From Ferrimonas marina (GTDB lineage: Bacteria > Pseudomonadota > Gammaproteobacteria > Enterobacterales > Shewanellaceae), in assembly GCF_900129905.1 (NCBI RefSeq), contig NZ_FQXG01000001.1, positions 372,001 to 436,000 of the forward strand: DNA of 64,000 nucleotides. The letters are read 5' to 3'. Shown piece by piece: positions 54,596 to 64,000 of the stretch. The translations under genes were made by a program, and so were the position numbers. The notes beneath the pieces were generated by a model. It was given only the letters and a program-made list of their open reading frames with translations, was not told the origin of the DNA and did not search any database. The first letter of the stretch is position 1; every line of letters starts with the position of its first letter.

Positions 54596-54609
54596 TGTTA
54601 GCGATAACA
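54596..54609. promoter_or_regulatory. LacI-type operator upstream of the lactonase operon
   Basis: TGTTAGCGATAACA, the most symmetric copy in the window, 58 bases after the LacI gene and 79 bases before the lactonase start. Confidence 0.75.
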
Positions 54610-54626
54610 ATCTCGGAGTTTCAAGC

Positions 54627-54698
54627 ATGATGGATGTGATAGAAAGCGCCCGTAACGGCGTCGTCCTCGGTAAGATCGAGGGTTGCCATGGGCTATGA
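54627..54698 (+). CDS. Possible 23-codon leader peptide
   Basis: ATG 54627 (then ATG 54630), preceded by GGAG at 8-base spacing, reads 23 codons and stops inside the lactonase start region, overlapping it by 11 bases. It may couple translation. The peptide is unlike anything I recognise and may be chance. Confidence 0.25.
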   Translation: MMDVIESARNGVVLGKIEGCHGL

Positions 54699-55578
54699 GG
54701 TAACCCACCTGTTTGCTGGCCAGTGTCAGTTGGCAGAGGGGGTGATCTGGCAGCCGAAGTCGCACTCGCTGATGTGGGTCGACATCTACGGCAACCAGGT
54801 GCATCAGCTGTCGCTGCCGGCAAAGGAACACCGTACCTGGTCGGTCGGGGAATACCCCTCCTCGATTCTACCCAGTGCCGATGGCCGAATGCTGCTGACT
54901 CAACGTAAGGGGCTCAACTGGTTTCGACCTGAGCAGGGCAGCCTGGAACCCATCTTTAGCCCGGAAGCCGGCCTGCCTGCCAATCGCTACAACGATGCCC
55001 AGATCGATCCCCGGGGACGGCTTTGGGCCGGAACCATGGCCATCGACGCCGACGCGCCCAGTGGCCGGCTCTATCGCTACAGCCCCGGTGGTGCCTGGCG
55101 CCAGATGGAATCCGACTTCTTTATCTCCAACGGCCCGGTGTTCAGCCCCTGCGGACGGGTACTCTATTACGCTGACAGCCTGGCTCGCACCGTTTACCAC
55201 TACGAGCTGGACCGCAACTGTGACCCGATCTCCGAACGCCGCCACTTTATCACCCTGCCTGAAGGGGAGGGCGTGCCTGACGGCATGACCTGTGACATCC
55301 AGGGCAACCTGTGGATCTGTCACTTCGATGGTGGCGGCATCAGCCGCTATAGCCCCAGTGGTCAGCGTATCGGCTGGATCGATCTGCCGGTAAGCAAGGT
55401 CGCCAGTTGCACCTTTGGGGGCTCCAACATGAGCACCCTGTTTATCACCACCGCCCAGGTTGGCCTGAGCCCGGAGGCATTGGCCCAACAACCGCTGGCC
55501 GGTGATCTGTTCTGCATCGAAACCGATACCCAGGGCCAGCCCCAACACCGCTTTGCCCAGGCCACCAGCCGCAGCTAG
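54688..55578 (+). CDS. SMP-30/gluconolactonase family lactonase
   Basis: 296 residues, six-bladed propeller type. Metal-site regions are LAEGVIW (Glu near 17), RYNDAQIDPRGRLWAGTM (Asn, Asp near 103) and VPDGMTCDIQGNLWICHF (Asp near 196). Hydrolyses sugar lactones. With the Gfo/Idh enzyme it could turn xylonolactone into xylonate. GAGGG precedes ATG 54688. First certain gene of a two-gene operon behind the operator. Confidence 0.85.
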   Translation: MGYEVTHLFAGQCQLAEGVIWQPKSHSLMWVDIYGNQVHQLSLPAKEHRTWSVGEYPSSILPSADGRMLLTQRKGLNWFRPEQGSLEPIFSPEAGLPANRYNDAQIDPRGRLWAGTMAIDADAPSGRLYRYSPGGAWRQMESDFFISNGPVFSPCGRVLYYADSLARTVYHYELDRNCDPISERRHFITLPEGEGVPDGMTCDIQGNLWICHFDGGGISRYSPSGQRIGWIDLPVSKVASCTFGGSNMSTLFITTAQVGLSPEALAQQPLAGDLFCIETDTQGQPQHRFAQATSRS

Positions 55579-55601
55579 CGCACCAGGAAAGGACTCCAAC
55601 C

Positions 55602-56942
55602 ATGCTAACAATCAAAGAGAAAGTGGGTTACGGCCTGGGCGACACCGGCAGTAACATCGTGTTCCAGGTGGTGCTCTCCTTTATGGTGTACTTCTACACC
55701 GACGTGTACGGCCTCTCCGCAGCAACCGTGGGCACCCTGATGCTGGCAGTACGGCTGTTTGACGCTGTGACCGATCCTCTGATGGGCGGCATCGCCGACC
55801 GCACCCGAACCCGCTTTGGCCGTTACCGCCCCTACCTGTTGATCATCAGCATCCCCTACGGGGTACTGGCGGTGATGACCTTTACCACCCCGGAGTTGGG
55901 GGAGCAGGGCAAGGTGGTGTACGCCTACGTCACCTACGCGGCGCTGATGACCGTCTATACCGCGATCAATATCCCGTACTCTGCGCTGGGCGGCGTGATC
56001 ACCGATGACCCCCAGGAACGGGCATCAGTGCAGTCTTACCGCTTTGCCATGGCGATGGCCGGCGGTGCCCTGGTCAGTGCCGCCACCATGCCGCTGGTGC
56101 AGATGCTTGGCCAGGGTGACGCTGCCCGGGGCTTTCAGCTGGCGCTGGGATTCCTTGCCACCGTGGCGGTGCTCTGTTTCTGGGGCTGCTTCTTCCTGAC
56201 CCGAGAGCGGGTTGAACCAGAGCAGAAGCCCAGCAGCGTGAGTGGCGATCTGCGCAGTCTGCTCAGTAACGACCAGTTTCTCTGGGTGGCGCTGATCACC
56301 TTCGCCATGCTGGTGCTGGTGGCGATGCGCAGTGCGGTAGCGCCGTATTACGTGGAGTATTATCTGGGCAGGCCAGAGCTGATCACCGCCTTTATCACCA
56401 CTGGAATGGCCAGTGCGTTGGCTGGAGCGCTGTTCACCAACCTGGTGGTGCGCAAGCTATGTAAGCTGCGGCTGCTGCGCTGGGCCAACGTGGGGCTGAT
56501 CCTGTTTCACCTGGCGCTGTTCTTTGTGCCCCAGGATGGCCTCTACCTGGCCTTTGTCCTGTTCGGTGCCGCCAACTTCTGCCAGATGATCATCGTTCCG
56601 CTGATGTTCTCCATGGTGGCGGACACCGCCGATTATGGTGCGAAGAAAAGCGGTAAGAAGATCATGGCGATGAGCTACTCGGCCCACCTGCTGGTGATCA
56701 AGTTGGGCTTGGCGGTGGGCGGCGCACTGACCGGTTGGCTGCTGGGCTATTACGGCTACGTGGCCAACACCGCTCAAAGCGATCACGCCCTGACCGGCAT
56801 CCTGGTGATTTTCGCGCTCTCGTCGGCCCTGTGTGGCGTGGTGATTGCTCTAGTGCTGCCGCGCTATCGCCTCAACCGCGAGGCCCTGGCCAGGATCCAC
56901 CAGGATGACCAAGACTCATCGAAAACGGCAATGGCATCATAG
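55602..56942 (+). CDS. GPH-family sugar:cation symporter
   Basis: 446 residues, twelve helices. KVGYGLGDTGSNIVFQ, RLFDAVTDPLMGGIADRTRTRFGRYRPYL and INIPYSALGGVITDDPQERAS are classic glycoside-pentoside-hexuronide symporter signatures (XylP/XynT/MelB group). In this context it probably imports xylosides or xylo-oligosaccharides. It lies 23 bases after the lactonase gene. Confidence 0.9.
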   Translation: MLTIKEKVGYGLGDTGSNIVFQVVLSFMVYFYTDVYGLSAATVGTLMLAVRLFDAVTDPLMGGIADRTRTRFGRYRPYLLIISIPYGVLAVMTFTTPELGEQGKVVYAYVTYAALMTVYTAINIPYSALGGVITDDPQERASVQSYRFAMAMAGGALVSAATMPLVQMLGQGDAARGFQLALGFLATVAVLCFWGCFFLTRERVEPEQKPSSVSGDLRSLLSNDQFLWVALITFAMLVLVAMRSAVAPYYVEYYLGRPELITAFITTGMASALAGALFTNLVVRKLCKLRLLRWANVGLILFHLALFFVPQDGLYLAFVLFGAANFCQMIIVPLMFSMVADTADYGAKKSGKKIMAMSYSAHLLVIKLGLAVGGALTGWLLGYYGYVANTAQSDHALTGILVIFALSSALCGVVIALVLPRYRLNREALARIHQDDQDSSKTAMAS

Positions 56943-57003
56943 TTTTGCCGTGCTCTCACATTGGGGCACACTGGCTTGGTTAGCCCAAGGATAGGAGCCC
57001 CGC

Positions 57004-57861
57004 ATGCCCAGCCCAACCCAATACGTTCTGACCCTGCATTGTCCCGATCGCCTGGGGGTGATGGCCCGATATTCCGGCTGTCTGTATGAGCATGGGGCCT
57101 TTATCACCGAGGTGAACCACTTCAGTGATCCGCAAACCGAGCGCTTCTTCTCCCGCACCCTGTTTGATGACCGCAATATGGGATGCAGCTTCGAGAAGTT
57201 TGTCTCTGACTTTGAAACCCTGGCCGAATCCCTGGAGATGACCTTCGAGCTGCGACCACTGCAGCGCAAGCCGCGCCTGTTGATTGCGGTTTCCAAGGAT
57301 GACCACTGCCTCAATATGCTGCTGACTAAGTGGCAATCCGGTGTGTTGCCGGTGGAGATCGTCGGGGTGGTCTCCAACCACGATGTGTTGCGGCCCATCG
57401 TGGAGTGGTACGGCATCCCTTACCATCACCTGCCCATCAGCGCCGACACCAAGCCCGAGCAGGAAGCCCAAATGATGGCACTGTTCGAACGCTGCGAAGC
57501 GGACTACCTGATCCTGGCGCGCTACATGCAAATCCTCTCCGATGATCTGTGCCAGCGTCTTAATGGCCGGGCCATCAACATTCACCACAGCTTCTTGCCC
57601 AGCTTTAAAGGCGCGCGTCCCTATCACCAGGCCCACCAACGGGGCGTTAAGGTTATCGGTGCTACTGCCCACTTTGTTACCCCGGATCTGGATGAGGGGC
57701 CGATCATCTGCCAGGAGGTAAAGCCGGTGGATCACCGCGACAGCGTCGAGCGCATGGTCCACATCGGCCATGACATCGAGGCGATCACCTTGGCCGATGC
57801 GGTGCGCCTGGTGGCGGAGCAACGGGTGGTGCTCAACGGCGCCCGCACCGTGATCCTGTAA
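57004..57861 (+). CDS. purU: Formyltetrahydrofolate deformylase
   Basis: 285 residues. An N-terminal ACT domain (YVLTLHCPDRLGVMARYSG) is followed by a formyl-transferase-like hydrolase domain with NIHHSFLPSFKGA and the later GATAHFVTPDLDEGPII. Releases formate from 10-formyl-THF and so balances one-carbon pools. It belongs to the core genome and starts a stretch unrelated to xylan use. Confidence 0.94.
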   Translation: MPSPTQYVLTLHCPDRLGVMARYSGCLYEHGAFITEVNHFSDPQTERFFSRTLFDDRNMGCSFEKFVSDFETLAESLEMTFELRPLQRKPRLLIAVSKDDHCLNMLLTKWQSGVLPVEIVGVVSNHDVLRPIVEWYGIPYHHLPISADTKPEQEAQMMALFERCEADYLILARYMQILSDDLCQRLNGRAINIHHSFLPSFKGARPYHQAHQRGVKVIGATAHFVTPDLDEGPIICQEVKPVDHRDSVERMVHIGHDIEAITLADAVRLVAEQRVVLNGARTVIL

Positions 57862-58030
57862 CGCTGGGCACGGACTGTTTCGGCCTCAGATTTCGGTCTT
57901 AGCTTTCGGCTGAAATGTATCGGTAAAAGGTTTCTGCCAACGTGTATCGACCAAGGTGCAATGGGTCTTCCCCCCATGGATGGGGCTACACTGGAGGCAC
58001 AAACAACAGCGACACAAGAGTAGGGCAGCG

Positions 58031-59497
<1,467 letters not shown>

Positions 59498-59847
59498 CAG
59501 CCAATGGCGGGGTTCACCCGCCACTGACCTTGCCTGTAGTCTGGTAGACAATCTTCACTCTGTAGTTTCAGCAAAGCCAAAAAAAAGAACATGGTTAGAC
59601 AAAGTGCCTTTTAAGACTACCGCGGCAACGCCACGTCGATTCCACCCAGGCTGCGGCTGAAGCGCTTAGGCCATCGCCCTGAAAGCAGTTGGGCCTTATC
59701 TAAACTACGCTTTTACTCCAGTTCACCCGTGAGATGAGCCTACTGGCAGGGTTGTTGCGGTACGGCGCATCTGACTATCGCATCGTTGATCGTCAACCTG
59801 GTCGGGGCCCGACACCACATCGCCTGGCCTGACGAGTGAGGCAGCAC
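59498..59847. other. 350-base gap after gnd
   Basis: No gene seen. Just after the gnd stop, TGGCGGG (59505-59511) pairs with CCCGCCA (59517-59523), without a T-run; this hairpin may end the gnd message. The promoter of the efflux genes is presumably in the rest but was not located. Confidence 0.6.
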
Positions 59848-60963
59848 ATGGCACAACAACCGCAAGGGGAGCCGGCAGAACAGGCAACTGTCACGCCTGC
59901 CCGCCATCGGCACACACTGGCAATCCTGGTTGCCGTAGTCCTGTTGATCGCCTGGTATCTTGCATCAGAACGGATTACCCCCTATTCCGCCAATGCCCGC
60001 AGTAAGGCATATGAAATCAAGGTCGTACCGGACATATCGGGATACGTTGATACCGTTCAGGTGAAAAAGCATCAACAGGTGGCGGCCGGGGATACCTTAT
60101 TTACCATGGAGAAGCGTCGCTTTGAGCTTGCCGTTACCCAGGCCGAAGCAAACCTGGCTCTGGCGGGTCAACAGGTGGGCTCTGATACTGCCGAGGTTGC
60201 TTCTGCCACCGCCGGTTTAACGGAAGCGCGAAGCCGCCTGGATGAAGCCAAAAAGCAAGCTGCTCGTATTTTGACATTGGAAGAAAAGGGCATCGTTGCT
60301 AAGGCGCAGGGAGATGAAGCGCGGGCGCAGGTCGAGATGTTGACCGCACAGTTGGGCGTGGCGGAGTCCAAACTGGAGCAGGCAAAGCAACTGTTGGGCA
60401 CCGATGGGCTATCGAACCCAAGAGTGCAGTTGGCCCAGGCCAGGCTGGAGCAAGCCATGCTGGATCTTTCCCGGACGGAGCTGAAATCGCCGTCCGAGGG
60501 CTACGTTGGCTCACTCAAGCTTGATCGAGGCAGCTTTGCCCAGGCCGGCCAGCCGGTGATGACCTTTCTCTCTACCACGGACATCTGGATCGAAGCCTAT
60601 ATGACCGAGAACAACCTGGCTCACATCGAGCCGGGCGATTCTGTTGAAGTGGCCTTTGATGGTTTGCCAGGAGAGATCTATAAAGGCGAGGTAAAAAGCA
60701 TTGCGGTCGGTGTCTCTACCGGCAAGGTGACCGCGCCCGGTGAGCTGGCCGAGGCAGAAAAGGCCAAGGGCTGGCTGCGCAGCCCACAACGTTTTGCCGT
60801 GGTCATCGCGCTCAAGGAGTATCCGCAGCCAGATAACCCCTGGCATGGCCCACGCCACAATGGTCAGGCGGATGTGGTGATCTTTACCGGCGACAACCTG
60901 CTTTGGAACGGTTTGGCCAAGCTCTGGATCCGCTTGATGAGCATCTTGTCCTATCTCTACTAA
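59848..60963 (+). CDS. HlyD/EmrA-type membrane fusion protein
   Basis: 371 residues. One N-terminal helix (about residues 22-41), a biotinyl-lipoyl segment (VVPDISGYVDTVQVKKHQQVAAGD), a coiled-coil hairpin (residues 90-195) and a beta-barrel (LDRGSFAQAGQPVMTF, DSVEVAFDGLPGEIYKGEV). It links an inner-membrane pump to the outer membrane. ATG 59848 has GAGG upstream; GTG 59836 is an alternative. Two permease genes follow at 14 and 6 bases. Confidence 0.87.
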   Translation: MAQQPQGEPAEQATVTPARHRHTLAILVAVVLLIAWYLASERITPYSANARSKAYEIKVVPDISGYVDTVQVKKHQQVAAGDTLFTMEKRRFELAVTQAEANLALAGQQVGSDTAEVASATAGLTEARSRLDEAKKQAARILTLEEKGIVAKAQGDEARAQVEMLTAQLGVAESKLEQAKQLLGTDGLSNPRVQLAQARLEQAMLDLSRTELKSPSEGYVGSLKLDRGSFAQAGQPVMTFLSTTDIWIEAYMTENNLAHIEPGDSVEVAFDGLPGEIYKGEVKSIAVGVSTGKVTAPGELAEAEKAKGWLRSPQRFAVVIALKEYPQPDNPWHGPRHNGQADVVIFTGDNLLWNGLAKLWIRLMSILSYLY

Positions 60964-60977
60964 CCAGGGTCGATCAG

Positions 60978-62018
60978 ATGGCTTCAATATCGCCTTCAAC
61001 GGAAGCCCCTAGCCGCCGGGCCGCCAGATTGGCCTTTGGCGGGGCGCTGGCGTTGCTGTTTACCCAATTGTTTCCTTGGAAGCTGTCTTATGTTTGCCCG
61101 TTAGTCTGCGTCATGCTGTTGCAGGAGGCTAAACCACTGTCACTACGACTAGGTGCTCAAATCCTTGGATGGGCGGCGTTATGGTTGTTTGGGGCCAATG
61201 TGCTTTACCAACTGCTGACCCCAATGCCAGCCTTGCTGCTTCTCGCTGCTGCCGGCGGGCTATTGGTTTTGTTTCGCTGGACACTGACCAGCGGAGTCCA
61301 TCTACTGGCGGTCGTTGCCGGGGTGCTTAGCACCACGGTGATGCCAATCATGGCGGTGCTGGAGCCGAGCTTTGGTTGGCTTAGTGGGGCCGCCATGTGG
61401 CTGAACTTCCTGATGGCGATGCTGTTTGCCTGGTTGGCGTTTACGGTTATCCCGGTGAAGCTTCGAGGCGCGGTTAGCCATGGCCAGACGCAGTCCCTAT
61501 CCGTTGAGGTGCAGCGGCAAGCCGCTAACACCATGACCTTGACGTTGTTACCGCTGGTTTGGTTTGCCGTCATGTCCGGCCTGACTAACATCCTGATCCC
61601 TATCTTTGCTGCGTTCTTTGCTATGGAACTGGGCAGTGCCGGCTCTTATCAGCAAGGGAAGAAGATGTTGATAGCCAACCTGGTGATGGGGGGAGGGGGC
61701 ACGGTTCTGTTCTACGAACTGATGGTCATCTTTCCGCACCCGGTTGCCCTGGCTCTCGCCGCCGCGTTTGTGCTGCTGTTCTGGGCTCGAAGGATCTTTT
61801 ACCCAGGGCCAACTGCTGATTACTGGTCTTCGGGCTTGAATGGCTTTGTCGTGCTCATCGGCTCTGCCTTGTATTACGAAGACGTCAGCACCGTGGGTGA
61901 CCTGATAAAACGGCTCAGCCAGATATTCCTAGCGGCACTGTATGTCTGGCTGATGTACCGCGTAGTGGAGATGGGCCGTTACTATCGCCACTGCCTGACG
62001 GCAAGCCGGGACGGATGA
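60978..62018 (+). CDS. FUSC/DUF2955-like membrane protein A
   Basis: 346 residues with about ten helices, many in close pairs, and little soluble domain. Its place after an HlyD-type gene fits the DUF2955 (aromatic-acid or fusaric-acid exporter-like) proteins. A cytoplasmic segment after the sixth helix (residues about 160-195) separates two membrane halves. The substrate is unknown. Confidence 0.65.
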   Translation: MASISPSTEAPSRRAARLAFGGALALLFTQLFPWKLSYVCPLVCVMLLQEAKPLSLRLGAQILGWAALWLFGANVLYQLLTPMPALLLLAAAGGLLVLFRWTLTSGVHLLAVVAGVLSTTVMPIMAVLEPSFGWLSGAAMWLNFLMAMLFAWLAFTVIPVKLRGAVSHGQTQSLSVEVQRQAANTMTLTLLPLVWFAVMSGLTNILIPIFAAFFAMELGSAGSYQQGKKMLIANLVMGGGGTVLFYELMVIFPHPVALALAAAFVLLFWARRIFYPGPTADYWSSGLNGFVVLIGSALYYEDVSTVGDLIKRLSQIFLAALYVWLMYRVVEMGRYYRHCLTASRDG

Positions 62019-62024
62019 ACCTGT

Positions 62025-63011
62025 ATGTTTCACTTTGACTGGCAGCGATTTAATTGGCAACTCGGGGCGATATTCGCAATCGGTGTCGTAACGGTATCGT
62101 TGCTATTGACTGCCCTTGGTGCCCCGGCCATGGTTGCCGGCTTTAGTGCCTTGTTGGCCTGGCTACCTATTGTCATGGCCGATGGAGTGTCTCTGAAACA
62201 GCGGCTGTGGGGGCTGCTGCTGTTTGCGGCCTTGGGGCCGTTACTGCTTTGGCTCTATATCCAGTTCGACCCATTCAGCCTGGCGCACTACGCTGCCATC
62301 GCGCTGGTAACCCTGCTTGGCTACCTGTGTCTTTGCTTCGGCACCCATCTGTTTCTGCTGGCGTGGGGAGGGGTGTATTGGTTTCTGCTGTTGCCCTTAT
62401 TTGTCGAATCACCTCAGGATACCTGGGCAGTAAGCCTGGCCTACATTGCCGGTGTTTCGCTGGTGTTGCTGATAAACCTGGTCAAGCCACTGCTAAGCCG
62501 GCCTGCTGATACCCCGGTACCATCAGCAAACGAAAGCTTGCCAATTGGGCAGGTCTTTCTCTTTGCCTGTCTTGTGGCACTTAGCATTGTGATTGGTCTC
62601 TGGCTGGGCAAGAGCTGGCTTACCGTGGACCCAACCCTGGTAGCCAATGCCACCCTAAACATGATTAGCCCCAGCCTACGCCAGACCTGGCAAGGAGGGG
62701 TAGAGCGCTTGATACTGGGGCTGGTGGCCATAGTAAGCGGGTTTTACCTGGGCTGGTGGTTTCCCCAGGTAGAAGTCGCCTGGTTGGTTACGGTAATCAG
62801 CGCCTTTCTTGCCCTTGGCTGTCTGTTCGTCAATATCAATCTTACTGTCGCCATGGTCTTCTTCCTGCTGTCCTATACCTGGGGCAGCCTGGGTACTGAA
62901 GCGGCCCACAGAATTGCCAACGAGAAACTATTGGCTGAGTTACTCGGCGTTGCAATCGCCCTGGTGGCCATTGGCACCCTGGCCTGGTATCAGCGTAACA
63001 GGGGCAAATGA
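62025..63011 (+). CDS. FUSC-like membrane protein B
   Basis: 328 residues with about ten helices in two blocks split near residue 165 (SRPADTPVPSANESLP). The plan resembles the preceding gene, from which it is separated by six bases, suggesting two related permease subunits working with the fusion protein. No family signature could be named with certainty. Confidence 0.6.
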   Translation: MFHFDWQRFNWQLGAIFAIGVVTVSLLLTALGAPAMVAGFSALLAWLPIVMADGVSLKQRLWGLLLFAALGPLLLWLYIQFDPFSLAHYAAIALVTLLGYLCLCFGTHLFLLAWGGVYWFLLLPLFVESPQDTWAVSLAYIAGVSLVLLINLVKPLLSRPADTPVPSANESLPIGQVFLFACLVALSIVIGLWLGKSWLTVDPTLVANATLNMISPSLRQTWQGGVERLILGLVAIVSGFYLGWWFPQVEVAWLVTVISAFLALGCLFVNINLTVAMVFFLLSYTWGSLGTEAAHRIANEKLLAELLGVAIALVAIGTLAWYQRNRGK

Positions 63012-63060
63012 CCCCCCCTGTATCGAGCAGGACAGATAACCTTGCCGTTGAGGAGACGAC

Positions 63061-64000
63061 ATGTACCAACAACTGGCTGTCTTAACGCTCCTGCTGTTTT
63101 GCTACAGTGTCGTGGCTGCTCGTGTGGAAAAGAGCCTCATCTCAGGGCCAATGCTGTTCGTTTTCGCGGGAGTGCTTTGCGGGCCCGTTGGATTGCAGTG
63201 GTTTTCCGGAGATGCTACCCAAACCGAGCTTCGGGTTATCGCGGATCTTACCCTGGCACTGATCCTCTTTATTGATGCAGCCAATGCCAACCTGGCAACC
63301 CTCAGACGGAGTTATCACATTCCAGGGCGGATGTTGCTGCTGGGGCTTCCAGGTGTTCTTCTTACAGGATTCGCGCTGGCATTGTGGGTATTTGACCAGA
63401 TGTCAGTGTACGAAGCGGCCATCCTGGCAACCATACTGGCAGCGACGGATGCTGCTTTGGGGAAGGCGGTCGTCAGCAACAGCAAGGTGCCGGAAACACT
63501 CCGGGAGGGGCTGAATGCCGAAAGCGGTTTGAACGACGGGCTGTGCGTCCCAATCTTGCTGGTGCTGATAGCGCTTGCACAGGGGCGGGGCGAGGAGGGG
63601 GGTGATCTATTGGCAATTACCCTGGTGGCCCAGGAGCTTGGCATTGGTTTACTTATCGGTGTGGGACTAACCTTGCTGGCCGCGGCCATGATGAGGTTTT
63701 GCTACCGGCGAGGTTGGGTTACCAAGGTTTGGTTGCACATCTCCGTGGTCGCCATTGCCGTGGGGATCTTTTCGGTGGCTCAGTCACTGCACGGAAGCGG
63801 ATACATCGCGGCCTTCACCGGTGGCCTACTCTTCGGTCACCTAATGAAGGAGCACACCCATGATCTGCTGCTCGCCGCGGAATCCGATGGGGAAACCCTG
63901 GCCCTGGTCACCTGGTTTGTGTTTGGCCTAGCGGTAGTGGGTCAGGTACTCCCGCTGTTCAACGCGCAAATCGTTCTCTACTCCCTGTTGAGCCTGACGG
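63061..64000 (+). CDS. CPA1-type cation:proton antiporter, N-terminal part
   Basis: The frame is open from ATG 63061 to the window end (313 complete codons). GAGGAG lies six bases upstream. Helices include the unwound-helix region ILAATDAALGKAV (near residue 140) and LNAESGLNDGLCVPIL (near residue 165), the NhaP-type ND transport site. It probably exchanges Na+ or K+ for protons. It lies 49 bases after the permease genes and may share their operon. Confidence 0.87.
   Translation, partial: MYQQLAVLTLLLFCYSVVAARVEKSLISGPMLFVFAGVLCGPVGLQWFSGDATQTELRVIADLTLALILFIDAANANLATLRRSYHIPGRMLLLGLPGVLLTGFALALWVFDQMSVYEAAILATILAATDAALGKAVVSNSKVPETLREGLNAESGLNDGLCVPILLVLIALAQGRGEEGGDLLAITLVAQELGIGLLIGVGLTLLAAAMMRFCYRRGWVTKVWLHISVVAIAVGIFSVAQSLHGSGYIAAFTGGLLFGHLMKEHTHDLLLAAESDGETLALVTWFVFGLAVVGQVLPLFNAQIVLYSLLSLT

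Noticed and set aside
54627-54698. Remnant of another gene before the lactonase
   Set aside because: Only 23 codons with no recognisable similarity; kept only as a possible leader.

Overview
The window is a GC-rich piece of a gammaproteobacterial chromosome. The gene order aroA-cmk-rpsA-ihfB-lapA-lapB-pyrF, an Fnr close to Shewanella EtrA, cbb3 oxidase genes beside ttcA/uspE/fnr, a DUF2987-like gene and an eight-haem cytochrome point to a marine Alteromonadales relative. Ferrimonas is my best guess; this is inference, since no 16S gene is present.

Layout. 1-5.9 kb: the housekeeping cluster aroA (3' end only), cmk, rpsA, ihfB, lapA, lapB, pyrF. 6-16.4 kb: an acyl-CoA dehydrogenase with a PsrA-type operator, a small unknown gene, a degenerate GGDEF protein overlapping dacB, a 30-residue YnhF-like membrane protein, pssA, a diguanylate cyclase, a SAM methyltransferase and an aspartate/aromatic aminotransferase. 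16.6-28 kb: tRNA-Cys, an octahaem-TPR cytochrome, a sulfatase plus HAD phosphatase pair, potABCD, a membrane protein, bax and a DUF2987 gene. 28-38.8 kb, nearly all on the minus strand: the micro-aerobic block ccoNOQP-ccoH-ccoI-ccoS-exporter, then fnr, uspE and ttcA. Three FNR-type boxes lie between ccoN and a divergent lipoprotein gene.

39.2-56.9 kb is the accessory highlight: a locus for marine beta-1,3-xylan and xylose. It holds a TonB-dependent receptor, two GH26 beta-1,3-xylanase homologues with a phytanoyl-CoA-dioxygenase-family gene between them, a XylE-like sugar porter, a Gfo/Idh oxidoreductase, AraC-type XylR, xylB, xylA, a LacI-family regulator, an SMP-30 lactonase and a GPH symporter. 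A recurrent near-palindrome, TGTTAnCGnTAACA, occurs upstream of the receptor (twice), between the xylanase and porter operons, upstream of xylB and upstream of the lactonase. These sites tie dispersed operons into one probable regulon, most likely under the LacI protein encoded here. A frameshifted CPBP protease gene sits inside the locus.

57-64 kb: purU, gnd, an HlyD-type fusion protein with two FUSC/DUF2955-like permease genes (probable efflux), and a cation:proton antiporter that runs off the window end. I saw no rRNA, CRISPR array, insertion sequence or prophage.
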